From NCBI RefSeq assembly GCF_902459505.1, contig NC_047095.1:117119380-117183379 (forward strand): 64,000 nt of DNA, read 5' to 3'. This DNA is from Geotrypetes seraphini. Lineage: Eukaryota; Chordata; Amphibia; Gymnophiona; Dermophiidae. Under the pieces are notes generated by a model, which was not told the DNA's origin, did no database searches, and was given only the letters and a program-made list of their open reading frames with translations. The first letter of the stretch is position 1. Each line of letters starts with the position of its first letter. Positions 1 through 11,169 of this stretch are shown in pieces. The translations under genes were made by a program, and so were the position numbers.

Positions 1-519
1 GACAGCTTCGGGTTTTGAAAAGTTCCCTGTCAAAATTGCTTCAGGAGGGGGCGTCTGCGCATGCACGGCCGCTGGCTGGGGGTGGAACTGAGCGGGCCTT
101 CGGGAAAATCTGGTAGCCCTATACAGGATATGCCTCTCATGAGAATCTCGGAGAGAGCGAGAACCAGAAGGCCTTGAGCATGCGCAGATGCTCAAGAGGC
201 AGGAACTTCTTTCACTGGCACCGGCACGTCCTGTGGGCTGCGTGCCGGTGCCAGATGGGGGGTAAGGCTGAATGCTGTTCGGTCGAGGTGGGGGCGGTTT
301 TCGCTGGGGAGGCCGGTTTGGGCGGGGGGGGGGGAGCAATGCCGGTTCTTGGTGGGGGGATGGAGCAGCGCTGCTGGCCTCGGGGAGTGGGGGTTGGTGG
401 GAACGTATCAAGCGAGTTTTCCTTACTTCCTATGGAGAAACTCGCTTTTTATATACGAATAATTTGATTTACGAGCATGCTTCTGGAATGAATTATGCTC
501 ATAAACCAAGGTTCAACTG
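1..519. mobile_element. Tigger/pogo-like DNA transposon, right-hand part
   Basis: The right end reads as an inverted terminal sequence typical of Tigger elements (the reverse complement begins with CAGTTGAACCTTGG and runs into GAGCATAATTCATTCC) and is followed by TA at 520-521, the expected target. The left end lies outside the window. Bases 1-420 are GC-rich and CpG-rich with no coding frame I can identify. Superfamily is inferred from the terminus only. Confidence 0.55.
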
Positions 520-539
520 TACATAATTTTAAAACAAAA

Positions 540-740
540 ACATGATGAAATAAACATACAAACAATCCTCAGAAATCATGACTACAAAATAATACCATAG
601 CTTGCCTAGCCCGACAATTTCGTATCTGACCCACTGGAGAGTTCCATAACTTAACTCCTGCACAACAAAGAGTCATTTTACAAGTCTCGACAAGCCTTGA
701 ATTCACAATCGTCTTCAGTAAAGCTAGATTCTCAGAGCGC
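540..740 (-). mobile_element. LINE fragment (L2-like), short
   Basis: On the minus strand this resembles the decayed C-terminal part of a non-LTR reverse transcriptase ORF, with several stops. It sits between the Tigger-like end and the 3' tail of the next LINE. Weak call. Confidence 0.3.
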
Positions 741-749
741 AATGATCTT

Positions 750-2100
750 TTTGGTGTATAACATTACATTACATTACATTAGTGACTCTTATTCCGCCAT
801 TACCTTGCGGTTCAAGGCGGATTACATAAGAGGTTATCTGGACAATTCCAGAAGAGTTACAGAGTTGAACGGGTTACTTCGGGGGACTGAAGTGCTTCCT
901 TGTTTTGATGGATTTCTTGAATAGCTGGGTTTTTATTTCTTTTCTGAAAGTTTTGTAGTCTGGTGTGGTCAGTAGTCTGGATAGTTAGTGGTCTAGTTTC
1001 GCTGCCTGCATGGCCAGTAGGCTATCGTACATTTTTTTGCATTTGACGCCTCTGATTGGGGGGTGCTTGAATGGTGTCTGGGTTCTCCTTTGCCTGGTTG
1101 TGGTAGTTCAGATAAGCTGGGCTGTCTCCATTCATGGCTTTAAATAGTAGACAGTAAAATTTGAATAGTATTCTTGCTTGTAGTGGGAGCCTGTGTGAGT
1201 CGAGGTAGGCAGCGGTGATATGGTCGTATTTCTTCAGCGAAAAGATCAGGCTAGGGGCTGTGTTTTGTACTGTTTGTAGTTGTTTTATCATGACTGCAGG
1301 GCAGGGGAGATAGAGGATGTTGCAGTAGTCTAGAACAGTGGTTCCCAACCCTGTCCTGGAGGACCACCAGGCCAGTCGGGTTTTCAGGATAGCCCTAATG
1401 AATATGCATGAGAGAGATCTGCATATAATGGAGGTGCCAGGCATGCAAACCTGTTCCATGCATATTCATTAGGGCTATCCTGAAAACCCGACTGGCCTGG
1501 TGGTCCTCCAGGACAGGGTTGGGAACCACTGGTCTAGAAGTCCTAGGACTAGGGATTGGACCACGAGCTGGAATTGTTTTCTGTTGAAGAATTTTCGGAT
1601 TTGCCTTAAGTTTCACATGACCGCGAATGATTTCTGCATTGTTTTGATGATTTGTGGTTGCATGGTACAGCCTCTGTCTATCATCACTCCCAGAAGTCTT
1701 AGGGTGGGTTGAATGGGGTATGTGATTGAGTTGATTACTAAGTTTGTTATGGTTGGGGTTTTGTTTTTTTCGAGAAGTATAAATTTGGTTTTGCCTGGGT
1801 TCAGTTTTAGTTTGTGTTCTTTCATCCATGTAGTGTTCTATGTAGTGTGTCTGTCATGGAGGGTGTTGGTTGATCAAAAGGAAGGAGGATGGTGATGTCG
1901 TCTGCATAGCTATAAGAAGTTAAGCCTAATTTGTCTAGGCAGATGCCGAGGGATGCAATGTAGAGATTGAAGAGTGTTGAGGATCAAGGCGACCCTTGGG
2001 GTACGCCGCAGGGTTGGACCATGGTTCTGATTTTTCTTTGTTTGTCTTTACTCTGTAAGTCCTGGATTGTAGGAATCCTTGAAACCATGTGTGCACTACT
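750..2100 (-). mobile_element. L2-like LINE, 3' part with RT C-terminus
   Basis: Minus-strand translation gives the reverse-transcriptase C-terminal signature: LKLNPGKTKFILLEK near 1800-1750, LLGVMIDRG near 1690, then after an interruption VQNTAPSLIF and KKYDHITAAYLDSHRLPLQAR near 1270-1170. The 3' end (left side) carries an (ATTAC)n microsatellite tail at 763-780, as L2/CR1-clade LINEs do. The element is 5' truncated, has frame breaks, and is split by the hAT MITE at 1336-1531. Confidence 0.75.
1336..1531. mobile_element. hAT MITE, palindromic, 8-bp TSD
   Basis: The terminal inverted repeats start CAGTGGTTCCCAACC and the two halves are near-perfect inverted copies, so the whole element can fold on itself. 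It is flanked by an exact 8-bp duplication GTCTAGAA at 1328-1335 and 1532-1539, the hAT signature. It is inserted in the L2-like LINE. Related palindromic copies lie near 28.2, 57.0, 57.7 and 62.5 kb. Confidence 0.92.
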
Positions 2101-2334
2101 GGTAAGTTTATTATTTTTAAACAATTCTTAAACTTTTTTTTACTTGGTTTATATATATATATATCATACAATCATTATTACTAAAATAGCTTCATTTAAA
2201 TACATTAACCATGTTAACAAATAAGAATAAAGTGCATGAAGTCCCCAAAATCAACTCCCCAAAGGAACAAGGAATAGTAAATAGAAGATGTGCAAATAAT
2301 GCAAAATTCTTTAAAAGGTCGTGAATAAATGTTA

Positions 2335-2775
2335 CAAACAACAACACTGGTTAGACAGCTACATAAATGGAGCAAGACTGACATATAATGCCTTTAGAAA
2401 AGCCATAAAAACCGCCTTATTCAACAGAATTGTCACCTAAAAAAGTATCTACACCTAACACTACATATGTCCACTCCTTCTTTTAAGTCTGAAATGTCTA
2501 ACATTAAATTTTGCTGCCTTTTTAAGGTTCTGTTTGCTGTATTTCACTGCCTTTTGTAAGATTCTATATGCTGTATCTCTCTACCTTTTTGTAAGACTCT
2601 ATATGCTCTTTGTAAGATTCTATATGCTTTTTTTGTAAATTTCTATAAACTGTATCCTGGACTTCTACATATTGTAACTCTCTGACTGTCCAGCTCTCTT
2701 CAGTGTGAACCACCTAGAAGTCTCACGACTATGGCGGTATAGAAGAATAAAGTTATTATTATTATTATTATTAAT
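2335..2775 (+). mobile_element. L2-like LINE 3' end
   Basis: Plus-strand remnant of the RT C-terminus (FRKAIKTALFNRI-like, decayed) followed by a 3' UTR with the recurrent ending 'ggcggtatagaagaataaa' and an (ATT)n tail at 2753-2775. 5' truncated. Confidence 0.6.
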
Positions 2776-2919
2776 TCTTTGGAGCCTCAGAATGGACTTC
2801 GTAAAGAAACAACTTGGCCGCAGCTCTCATAAATCAGTCATATGCAGTCAAAATTTAAGATTTCACTTGCCGTCAGATGACTTTGTGACTGAAGATTACC
2901 TACAGGATGTACTTCTCAC

Positions 2920-3060
2920 CGCGAGAGGCACGTCCTGGAGGAGTCAGCTGGCGCCGGCGCCTCTCTCCTCCTCCCCAGTGTGTCACGGCACACCTGAAAT
3001 CTCTGGCGGCACACAGTTTGCCATACCCTTTATACGCAAAGGTGAAGACCAATGCGCCCT
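2920..3060. mobile_element. hAT-like element fragment
   Basis: The segment with paired GGCGCC boxes and 'gtgtgtcacggcacacctgaaat' matches in layout the right half of the complete hAT at 25512-26215, where the same text precedes the 3' terminus. No target duplication could be read here. Fragment call by similarity within the window. Confidence 0.45.
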
Positions 3061-3252
3061 GTAAGGATTGGCCTGGTGCATGCAAGCTTTTTTATTTTTT
3101 TTTTTTCGTGCGAGTGACAATTTAAAAAAAGCAAGAATTTTTGATCTGAGTATTATCAATTCATTTCTCTAGCACATATGGTAATGGGCTTCATTTAATT
3201 GTTGTTTGAAAGTCAGGTCGGGTCAGTGTTTGCTCACCTGCTCTACTTTGAG

Positions 3253-3478
3253 CAGCGTTTCGCAAACTGTGTGCCATGAGAGGCGCGTCATGTATATGAG
3301 CGCCCCGGCACCTTTCCTGCTCTCCGCACCTCCCCACCGGCGTAGTCATTATAGGGATAACAAGCTTATCTGGAGGTCTCTGGGCATATGTGCAGATGTC
3401 AAAGTGATGAGGTCACACTTGCACTTCGCATGTGCAGAGACCCTTCAGCTGCGGCTTGGAAAAGATTGCGAGACACTG
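3253..3478. mobile_element. Short hAT-like element
   Basis: Left end CAGCGTTTCGCAAACTG and right end GATTGCGAGACACTG are inverted. Flanks ACTTTGAG (3245-3252) and GCTTAGAG (3479-3486) share 5 of 8 bases, a worn hAT duplication at best. 226 bp, non-autonomous. Confidence 0.55.
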
Positions 3479-3584
3479 GCTTAGAGGGAACATAAGTGAA
3501 GACCTATCAAAAAAAATCCTCCTTTATCCAGGTGTAGATATTCCTCTGTGCTAGTCTCTCAGGGCTTCTGCAGCTGGCATTGTA

Positions 3585-3643
3585 CTTGTTGCAGGTTTCC
3601 AGGTCTCGCTGCGTCTTTGCGAGACCCGGGAACCTGCAACAAG
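3585..3643. repeat. 25-bp-arm hairpin
   Basis: Arms 3585-3609 and 3619-3643 are inverted copies with two mismatches and a 9-nt loop. Short flanking text 'attcctctgtgct' appears on both sides (about 3539-3551 and 3645-3657), which may be a target duplication of about 13 bp. Confidence 0.7.
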
Positions 3644-3659
3644 CATTCCTCTGTGCTTC

Positions 3660-4835
3660 TATCTTATTATCTTAGAATGTTATTGAAGTCTTTTGTGTAT
3701 AATGTTAGCATCAGACACCCATGTGGGGAGACACCCTGAGGTTTACTAGGCTGTGTTTTTTTGAGCTAGCCCCAAAAACTAGCATTTGTGATGGGCGGGG
3801 TTGTGTTGACAGCCAGGAAACGAATTAATTGTGGCTGCCTTGGCTTGAGATGGTCCCTGTGTGCGCTAGTTCAGGCCAGCTCAGAGCCAGGAACTTCGCC
3901 ATAAGGGAGCTGTGAGCAGCCTGTTGGATCCAGTGACCGTTGGAGCTCTGTGACCTAGCAAATTCATGGGGGTAACTGTGGTGAAGACTGGGCCGGACTA
4001 GGCTGCTGTCTGCCCCCTGCTGGTCATATTGCAGAGGCTCCCATGGCCCTGCACAGCTTCAGCTCAAGTGATTCACTTTTCTGTAGGAGCCGTTCAAGTC
4101 AATATTCAGCTAGTGGCCATGAGTGCAGGGCTGGCTCAGCCTAGGCAGTTGCCTAGGGAGGCAGCAAAAGCAGCTGCAGGCTAAACAAAACAATAGGTCC
4201 TTTCAGCTACAGAAACTCCAAGAACCCGTCAGCCCATAGTTTAACCTGAATTTTTATAGCGTGTTTATGTGATTGTCATAATCATTGAGTCAAATCTTAA
4301 AATGATGGTGGGGGGACTGAATATTAATTGAAGAGGATGTAAAGTTGAAGATTTGCCCAGATCTGGGTGAGCATCAAATGTCAATCACCACTGGTTAATT
4401 TAGACCAGGATATCCAGCGCTGGGCCATGTTCAGGCACCAGCGGTACCACCCAGAAGTTATGTGGCTCAGTGCCATAACTGCATAGCTGCTCAGGCAGAT
4501 AGGATTTCTGTCTGGCCAGTCTTACTTGCCTGATTAGTTATGTGGGCACTCAATATTGCTGATGCCCGTATAACTTCTGAAACTATCCTGATTCCGCCCT
4601 TTCACCACCCCCGACACTGCCATGGTGGTCAAAAGGGATATACAATGGCATTACCTGGTTAAGTGCCACTGACTATCCCATCCAGAGCCACTCAGTACGA
4701 TTTAACTGGGTGGTTAAATCATTTTGAATTTTGCATCCATTGCGTTTGGCAGCTATGGACAAAGTTCTTTGTGTATAAATGATCCTATTGGATGATGTAT
4801 TTGTGTGTGTATCTGCGACTTTCAGGTCAAATTTG
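3660..4835. other. No gene; unclassified, probably old repeats
   Basis: No open frame with a recognisable domain. The part at 4380-4700 has the look of a decayed interspersed repeat but I could not place it in a family. Confidence 0.4.
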
Positions 4836-4837
4836 TC

Positions 4838-5445
4838 ATGAGGCAGCAGGGACTGTGCTGAAGGGCTGAGTGCCCCTCTAACACATTCTATTATGAGACA
4901 GCAGGGACTGTGCTGAAGGACTGAGTGCCCCTATAGCACATTCTATTATGAGACAGCAGGGACTGTGCTGAAGGACTGAGTGCCCCTCTAACACATTCTA
5001 TTATGAGACAGCAGGGACTGTGCTGAAGGACTGAGTGCCCCTCTAACACATTCTATTATGAGACAGCAGGGACTGTGCTGAAGGACTGAGTGCCCCTATA
5101 GCACATTCTATTATGAGACAGCAGGGACTGTGCTGAAGGACTGAGTGCCCCTCTAACACATTCTATTATGAGACAGCAGGGACTGTGCTGAAGGACTGAG
5201 TGCCCCTCTAGCACATTCTATTATGAGACAGCAGGGACTGTGCTGAAGGACTGAGTGCCCCTCTAACACATTCTATTATGAGACAGCAAGGACTGTGCTG
5301 AAGGACTGAGTGCCTCTCTAACACATTTTATTATGAGACAGCAGGGACTGCGCTGAAGGGCTGAGTGTTCCTGTAATGCATCCCATCTTGAAACAACACG
5401 GTCTGAGTGGAAGGCTTGAGTGTTCCTGCAGCGCTCAGTCTGTTC
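4838..5445. repeat. 55-bp minisatellite, about 10-11 copies
   Basis: A unit beginning GAGACAGCAGGGACTGTGCT recurs every 55 bp (for example at 4895, 4950, 5005, 5060 and onward). The central copies are almost identical, differing mainly at one A/G site; copies at both ends are more worn, as expected for unequal crossing-over. Short open frames on the minus strand are by-products of the period. Confidence 0.95.
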
Positions 5446-5715
5446 ATAAAATCCCTCTGAAGTCAGCATCACCTCAGAATTAAGCCAGGAATAGAAAATT
5501 ATTTTAAGATGTCATAGGTGAGCTGCCGCCTGCCCCCTCCCCTTTTCAGTCCAATTTCTCCAGTTCCTGGAATGGGGTCTCAGCTGGGCTTGTCCCTTCC
5601 CTGTACCCCAAGAAACATGTTCCTGGGAGTTCTGGCACCCTGTCAACAGCCTGACTAGCTTCTGGAATTGTGTCTTGCGAGTGCAGCCCTGACACAAGGG
5701 CTTTTATATATCATA

Positions 5716-6625
5716 CTAATGTTTTAGCCCGTTACATTTATTACAGTAACAGGTGCTAGAATAACCTCACCTATATCCTGACCCTGACCCCACCCATGGC
5801 TCTCCTGGACCCCCATTACTTACCCGAGGCGGTCCTGACGTACCAACCCCTCCTCCCTCAGTGCCCCAAAGCAGCAGTGGTGCTACCATTTCCATCTCTC
5901 TCTTTCCCCCTTTCATACCCTCTCTGACCCTGTTGCACCCCTTTTGCCATCTTTCCCTTTCCTGTCCCCTCCGTCCTTCCCCAAGGCCATCTCTCTCTCT
6001 CCTGCTCCCACTGTACAGACAGGCAGCCTTGAATGCTTGCAGGGTCTGCTGGAGTATATTAGGAGGGGATAGATTCTGTAAAAGTACAGAATTACCAGCC
6101 CTTTTTCTTCATCTTTTTTTTTTTTTGTGAGCTACCTAGTCTCCAGGGCGACAATTCTTCTTTCAGGGCACGCGCCCGCCGGCCATTCTTCCGGCCGCGT
6201 GCCCGCTTCCCCCAAACTGGAAACAGGAGCTGCAGTCAGAGGTGGGAAGGCGCCAATGTGGGCTGGCAAAATGAAATCCAAATCCTGCGTCAGCCATTCT
6301 TCCGGCCGCGCGCCCACTTCCCCCAAACCGGAAACAGGAATTGCAGTCGGAGGTGGGAAGGCGCCGACGTGGGCTGACAAAACGAAATCCAAATCCTGCG
6401 CCGGCTCCGGTCCTGTCAGGCCATTTTGCTCGGGCCGCTTTGGTGGACTGGATGGAGGACCTGTAGAGCAGGGAGGCTGGTGCTTTGCAATTTCTCTTCC
6501 GGCTGCTGGCGCTGGTAAGCACACATATGCATTCCTGTCGCCATGGACCTACTGATCACAGATCAGAGATCATGGAACATGCAGGTAAGAGTGCGCATGC
6601 GCGGCTAGGGTTTTATTATATAGGA
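5716..6625 (-). mobile_element. Non-autonomous Helitron
   Basis: On the minus strand it starts TCCTATATAATAAAACCC at 6625 after a host A, and ends with a GTTAC/GTAAC hairpin followed by TTAG at 5719-5716 and a host T. Both ends match the two Helitrons at 50.2 and 53.4 kb; here the terminal CTAG has become TTAG. The interior holds a 111-bp tandem duplication (about 6183-6400) giving the overlapping GC-rich open frames there; I see no helicase. Confidence 0.8.
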
Positions 6626-6639
6626 TTAATAAACCTCAT

Positions 6640-7050
6640 GGCCCTGACCATTTGACTGAGAGAGCCGTTCCCCAGTCCTCAACCAGCTCCATGCAGTCTG
6701 ACTTGGATTCTGGAACATGGTGATGTTCTAGTCTTGGTTTTGTGACTTCTTGTGCTCACCGTGCATTGTGGGATTTGTAGTCCCAGCAGGTACCAGGATG
6801 AGAAGGATCAGCAAAACCAGGAGTGGATCAGACATCCCCATGCAGACTGTTTTCTGACTTCTCACCAGCTGATCCTCCTCCACTGAAAGAGCAGAACAGA
6901 GATTATTTGAGATTCAAATACAGTTTTACTGGGAGAGTTACAACAGTAGTCAGAGAAGAGAGGCTGTGTGTGATGACTTCATGATGAGAGCCTGATGGGT
7001 AGGAAGTGAGAAAAGGGGGCTGTGTGCTATGAGTCCCTGCTGAGAGTCAG
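6640..7050. other. No gene recognised
   Basis: No long open frame, no repeat family I can name. The phrase 'gtgtgatgacttcatgatga' recurs at 6970 and 7330, so a local repeat is present. Confidence 0.35.
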
Positions 7051-7054
7051 ATAG

Positions 7055-7258
7055 TAAGGGGTTTCAAAAAGGGGTTGGACATGTTCCTAAAGGAAAAGGG
7101 GATTGAGAGGTATAGCTAGAGGGGTACTATAAAGGATAAAATGTCTTAAGTGAAAGAACACTACAGGTCATGGACCTGGGGGGCCGCCGCGAGTGCGGAC
7201 TGCTGAGCACGATGGACCTATGGTCTGACTCAGCAGAGGCGATGCTTATGTTCTTATG
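7055..7258 (+). mobile_element. CR1-like LINE 3' end
   Basis: Ends with the recurrent CR1-type 3' text 'gatggacctatggtctgac' and 'atgcttatgttcttatgag', preceded by the decayed last residues of the RT ORF (FKKGLDMFLKEKG-like). Confidence 0.65.
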
Positions 7259-7363
7259 AGTGAGGAGAGAGGCTGTGCGGTATAGGTCCTTGAGTGGTGA
7301 GAATCAGATGGGGATAGACTGAGAAGAAAGGCTGTGTGTGATGACTTCATGATGAAAGCCAAA

Positions 7364-8060
7364 TACTACTACTTATCATTTCTATAGTGCTGAAAGGCGT
7401 ACGCAGCACTGTACATTTAACATTCAATAGACGGTCTCCCTGCTCAGAAGAGCTTACAATCTAATTTGGACAGACAGAACAACTTGGGGTTGGGGAGTTT
7501 CTTGCAGAAGGAATGATACAACGGTATAGGCATCTGATGGTGAGTGGGAGTTAAGTTGAAAGCAGCTTCAAAAAAGTAGGCTTTTAGCATGGATTTGAAT
7601 ACCGCTAGAGTCGGAACTTGACATATTGACTCTGGCAGCCTGCTCCATGCATACGGTGCGGCATGAAAGAAGGAACGGAGTCTGGAGTTGGCTGTGGAGG
7701 AGAAGGGCACAGATAAGAGAGACTTACCTGATGAACGGAGATCATGGGGGGAGGGGGGAGCATGGGGAGACAAGTGAGGAAAGATACTCAGGGACTGAAT
7801 GCACGTGTATGAGAGTCGGTAAGAGGAATTTGAACTGTATTTTAGGACAAAATTTTGTATTGAAAACCTTGCGCTGTAACTATGGCAAATTGCAACCTGT
7901 AAACTATATATTACATATGCTAGTCTGTAACCTGTTCTGACTCTTTTTGGGGAGGATGGGATAGAAAACGATAAAAATAAAATATTCAGAAACAAACGGG
8001 GAGACAATGAAGTGACTTGAGGAGAGGGGTAATGCCAGTGTTGCGGCTCTCACGGAATAC
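7364..8060 (-). mobile_element. L2-like LINE 3' part with inserted LINE tail
   Basis: Minus-strand translation shows the RT C-terminal motif LRSFFHAAPYAWSRLPESI followed by LAVFKSMLKAYFFEAAF, as in the L2/Daphne group. The tail at 7364-7470 is a conserved 3' UTR seen again near 59.9 kb. About 7830-7985 looks like a second, plus-strand LINE 3' end (ending gaaaacgataaaaataaa) inserted into it: the flanking text resumes after 7988. Confidence 0.65.
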
Positions 8061-8189
8061 GAGTCATGCAGCAGCAGCATGATGAACGGATTGAAAGGGA
8101 GAGCGATGGGTGAGTGGGAGGGAGTGAGGAAAGGAGCCGGATGGCGAGGGGAGAGGCTGTGTGTGACGAGTCCCTGGTGAGAGCCGGAT

Positions 8190-9374
8190 GGATGAGTGGG
8201 AAGGAAGGCTGGATCAGACTGTGTGCCTCTTCTATAAGTATGAAGCTAACCTAACTGAAAGATCTGGTAATAGGCCTCATATGTTTGGAGCCCATTCGTT
8301 AAGCAATGTGTGTGATGGAATGACTGACCTGCCGGACAAAAGGGAGGCATTTGCTCATTGTCAACTGAGGCATTACGTGCGGTCTCTTCCTCGGAGCTCT
8401 CTTTCTTTGGATTTTGGGATTCGTTTGCGAGACTTTTTGGAAGGGGGGGAGGACTCAGTTTCTGGGATCTCGGTTTCCTTGTATCATAAGCAACTTGGGG
8501 CGCTTGGTCCACCGCGGGAGTTTTCCTTGGTGCTGATGGCTTGGCAGAGGGATTTGGGGCGGGAAATCGGAGGGGGCTTCTTGCTTCGGGCTCTTCGCGG
8601 GGTCCCTGCTTTGGTGCATAGTGCGGAGCTTCGTGAATGCCACTTTCAGACCTTGTTGAGAGCCTTTGCTTCCCAGAGCCGGGCCTACCATATGGGCTGT
8701 GTCAATACTCCCTACTGTCTCACCTGCCATACGGAGGTGAATTCTTATTTTCATGGTCTTTGGGGTTGTGAGAGTGTTCAGAGCTTTTGGGGGGCCCTGG
8801 CTTCCTTTCTTCAGGGTCTCTTGCGAGTATCTGTTCCTGTTTCTGTATATCATATGTTATTCGCTCATTTTTCCTTGTTTTCTGTGTACACATCTGCGGA
8901 GAAATTGTTTTTGAGCAAATGTTATATTTTGGGGAAAAAATGTATTTTGAATTTCTGGCTGGCGGAGGTGCCTCCCTCCTTCTGGTATTGGCGGAATAAA
9001 TTACATGCCCTTCTTGGATGGGAGGCCCTCCTGGCTTCTTCCTCTCGCCGCCGGAGCAGAGACTTTGTTCACGTTTGGACTCCTTATTTGGACAGTTTGC
9101 CTCCCCGGGTGCGCAGTCGTATCTTGAATAGACTACCTGCGTATTCTATCCCGCCTGTCTGATTTGGGGGTGTGGGGTTGGGGGGAGTGGGGTGCTGGGT
9201 GGGGTTTTTGGGGAGGTATGGGGGGGTTGGGATACTATGTAACCTGAGAGGACATCAGAGTCCAGTCCTCTTGGGGGTAGGGAGCTCTGTTTTCTATATT
9301 TGAAATGTTTTTGCCCTGCTGTTTATTTGTGATCTGGTTGTTGCTTAATAAAAACAGATTTCACATAAAAAAAG
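8190..9374 (+). mobile_element. L1 LINE, ORF2 C-terminus and 3' UTR
   Basis: A continuous frame of about 320 codons (to 9162) carries the ORF2 C-terminal cysteine motif C-x2-C-x7-H-x4-C (YCLTCHTEVNSYFHGLWGC) followed by FWGALASFL. This region of L1 ORF2 follows the reverse transcriptase and supports retrotransposition. The 3' UTR is G-rich and ends TAATAAAAACAGATTTCAC plus an A-run near 9367. The reading frame is undamaged over nearly 1 kb, so this 5'-truncated copy is probably fairly young. Confidence 0.8.
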
Positions 9375-9525
9375 GGAGGGTGGGGGTTGGGGTTAGGGAG
9401 GGAGGGATGGGTAGATAATGACGTTTTTGTTAAAAATTTCCTATTATTTACATGTTCATTATATATTTGTGTGCTGCATTTATCTGTAAGATGCTAAAAA
9501 TGAATAAAGATTGAACTAAAAAAGG
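9375..9525 (+). mobile_element. Second L1-like 3' end
   Basis: G-rich start, then AT-rich 3' UTR ending AATGAATAAAGATTGAAC and an A-run at 9518-9525, directly downstream of the previous L1 tail. It resembles an L1 3' end. Confidence 0.5.
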
Positions 9526-9850
9526 AAAGCTTCGGTTTTGTGCATTCCCCATCTGGCTTTCGCCTGGGAGCCATCTTTCCCGGTCAATGTGTTTTTTAAA
9601 TGCTTGATCTGCTTATTGAGCCACTGGCCTTTGAATATCTTGCCCAACACAGCCTCTATGACTAGAGAGCTTGGAGACACGGCCAGAGATTGGTTTCTGT
9701 GCCCCTCCATCCGAGAAAGGTGTCCCGCTGTCCCTTATTTGGCACAGCCATCCGGGATGCAGGCAGCTGGCCAGAATTTATCTGGAGAGCGGTCTGAATA
9801 TTGCTTTCATCCAGATAATTTCCGGGATCACTCACATTCTGCTCTGGCAG
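9526..9850 (+). other. Unrecognised open segment split by hAT insertions
   Basis: The plus strand reads as a mostly open segment (TRELGDTARDWFLCPSIRE and onward), and the same style of sequence resumes after the two hAT elements at about 10963-11040 (VVWKDFQQHIPDKRQFYSG). I do not recognise the family; a LINE or a processed pseudogene are possible. Confidence 0.3.
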
Positions 9851-9859
9851 GATCTACAT

Positions 9860-10652
9860 CAGTGTCTCTGAAACTTTTTTAGCTCTGGCACACTAAACGG
9901 AGCAAAGGTTTTTCGCGGCACATTATAATTGAAATTATAAAATTGCAAAACCAACAAAAAATTAATCCCCTCTTTCACGAACGCATAGGTGGGTTTTAAC
10001 GCCGGCAATGATGGCAGCTGCTCCAACGCTCATAGGGAAATCTATGAACATTGGAGCAGTTACCGCCTTCTGGCACTAAAACCCACGCTATGTGTTCATA
10101 AAAGAGGGGCAAATTTGAGAGTTATTTATTTCAAGTTCTTTAAGCTATGTATGGGTAATTGAAACAATGTTGAAACTAAAGTAGATAGAAGAGAATTGCT
10201 AAACAATGCGATGGATGTGCTTGTTTTTGAGTGCAAATTAACTCAAAACACGGCTCGATAGTCAACAAACATGCATATCATCCACCATCTGCAATCGTTC
10301 TCTTTTTTTTCAATTTAATTTCTGTCAGAGCTGAAAATCCAAGTTCGCAAAGATAAGATTCAAACGGTAACAACGCCTTGATTGCTTTGCTGCTCAAGTT
10401 AGGATAACGACTGCATAAAAAATAAAAATAAAGCTAAAATGACTTGCCGTAAGTTTTCAAGGACCAGTCGCGTCAAAGAATGATGCTTGTCTGGGCAGTT
10501 GTATCTGTATGCAGGCAGACGCTCATAACATTGACAGATTCTTTCGTACGCGACGTACATGTCATCTATTCTAGTGTATACTTGCGAAGGGAGCTTTTAA
10601 AAATAAAGTTAAATTCTGGAATCTCTCGGGGCACATAGTTTGAGAGACACTG
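9860..10652. mobile_element. hAT element
   Basis: Left end CAGTGTCTCTGAAACTTTTT and right end AGTTTGAGAGACACTG are inverted. Flanks ATCTACAT (9852-9859) and ATCTAGAC (10653-10660) agree at 6 of 8 positions. 793 bp, no transposase seen. It carries an internal palindromic MITE at 9967-10109. Confidence 0.75.
9967..10109. mobile_element. Small palindromic MITE inside hAT
   Basis: Ends CCCCTCTTTCACGAACGCATAG and CGTGTTCATAAAAGAGGGG-type text are inverted (arms span most of the 143 bp, with a centre near 10035). A related foldback with 'ttttatgaagctgcatta' ends lies at 51262-51402 and a partial one at 18539. No target duplication could be fixed. Confidence 0.6.
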
Positions 10653-10660
10653 ATCTAGAC

Positions 10661-10954
10661 CAGTGGTTTTAAACTTGCGGCCCGCCAGATACTATTTTGA
10701 GGCCCTCGGTATGCTTATCATAATCACAAAGGTAAAATAAAACAGTTTCTTGATCCTATGTCTCTTTAGCTATAAATTACAATATTATTATTAAGACTTA
10801 GCCAAAAAGAAAGATTTATAAACTATAAAGAGTTTTACCTCGTGCAAAATTGTCATTTCTTCAATAAGACATTAACTATTTTTTTTCTGAGGCCCTCCAA
10901 GTACCTATAAATCCAAAATGTGGTCCTGCAAAGGGTCTGAGTTGGAGACCACTG
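10661..10954. mobile_element. hAT element with exact 8-bp TSD
   Basis: Left end CAGTGGTTTTAAACTTGCGG, right end GAGTTGGAGACCACTG. The flanks ATCTAGAC at 10653-10660 and 10955-10962 are identical. The left duplication is also the right flank of the preceding hAT, so the two elements abut. 294 bp. Confidence 0.9.
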
Positions 10955-11040
10955 ATCTAGACAGTCCCGAGGTGGTCTGGAAAGATTTTCAGCAACATAT
11001 TCCAGATAAAAGGCAATTCTACAGCGGGGTGCCCACATGC

Positions 11041-11165
11041 TGTGGTTTTCAACCCAGTCATCAGCTGGCCAGAATGGTGTTCAGGATATCTGCAATGAAT
11101 ATGCATGAGAGAGATTTGCATTCCCTGCCTTCATGGTACACAGATCTCTCTTATGCCTAATCATT
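11041..11165. mobile_element. Worn palindromic hAT MITE copy
   Basis: Left half 'tgtggttttcaacccagtc' to 'atgcatgagagagatttgca' follows the same plan as the MITE at 1336-1531 but the right half is degraded. Confidence 0.5.
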
Positions 11166-11169
11166 ATGG

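Noticed and set aside
6127-6555. Plus- and minus-strand frames with internal protein repeats
   Set aside because: Created by the 111-bp tandem duplication inside a Helitron.
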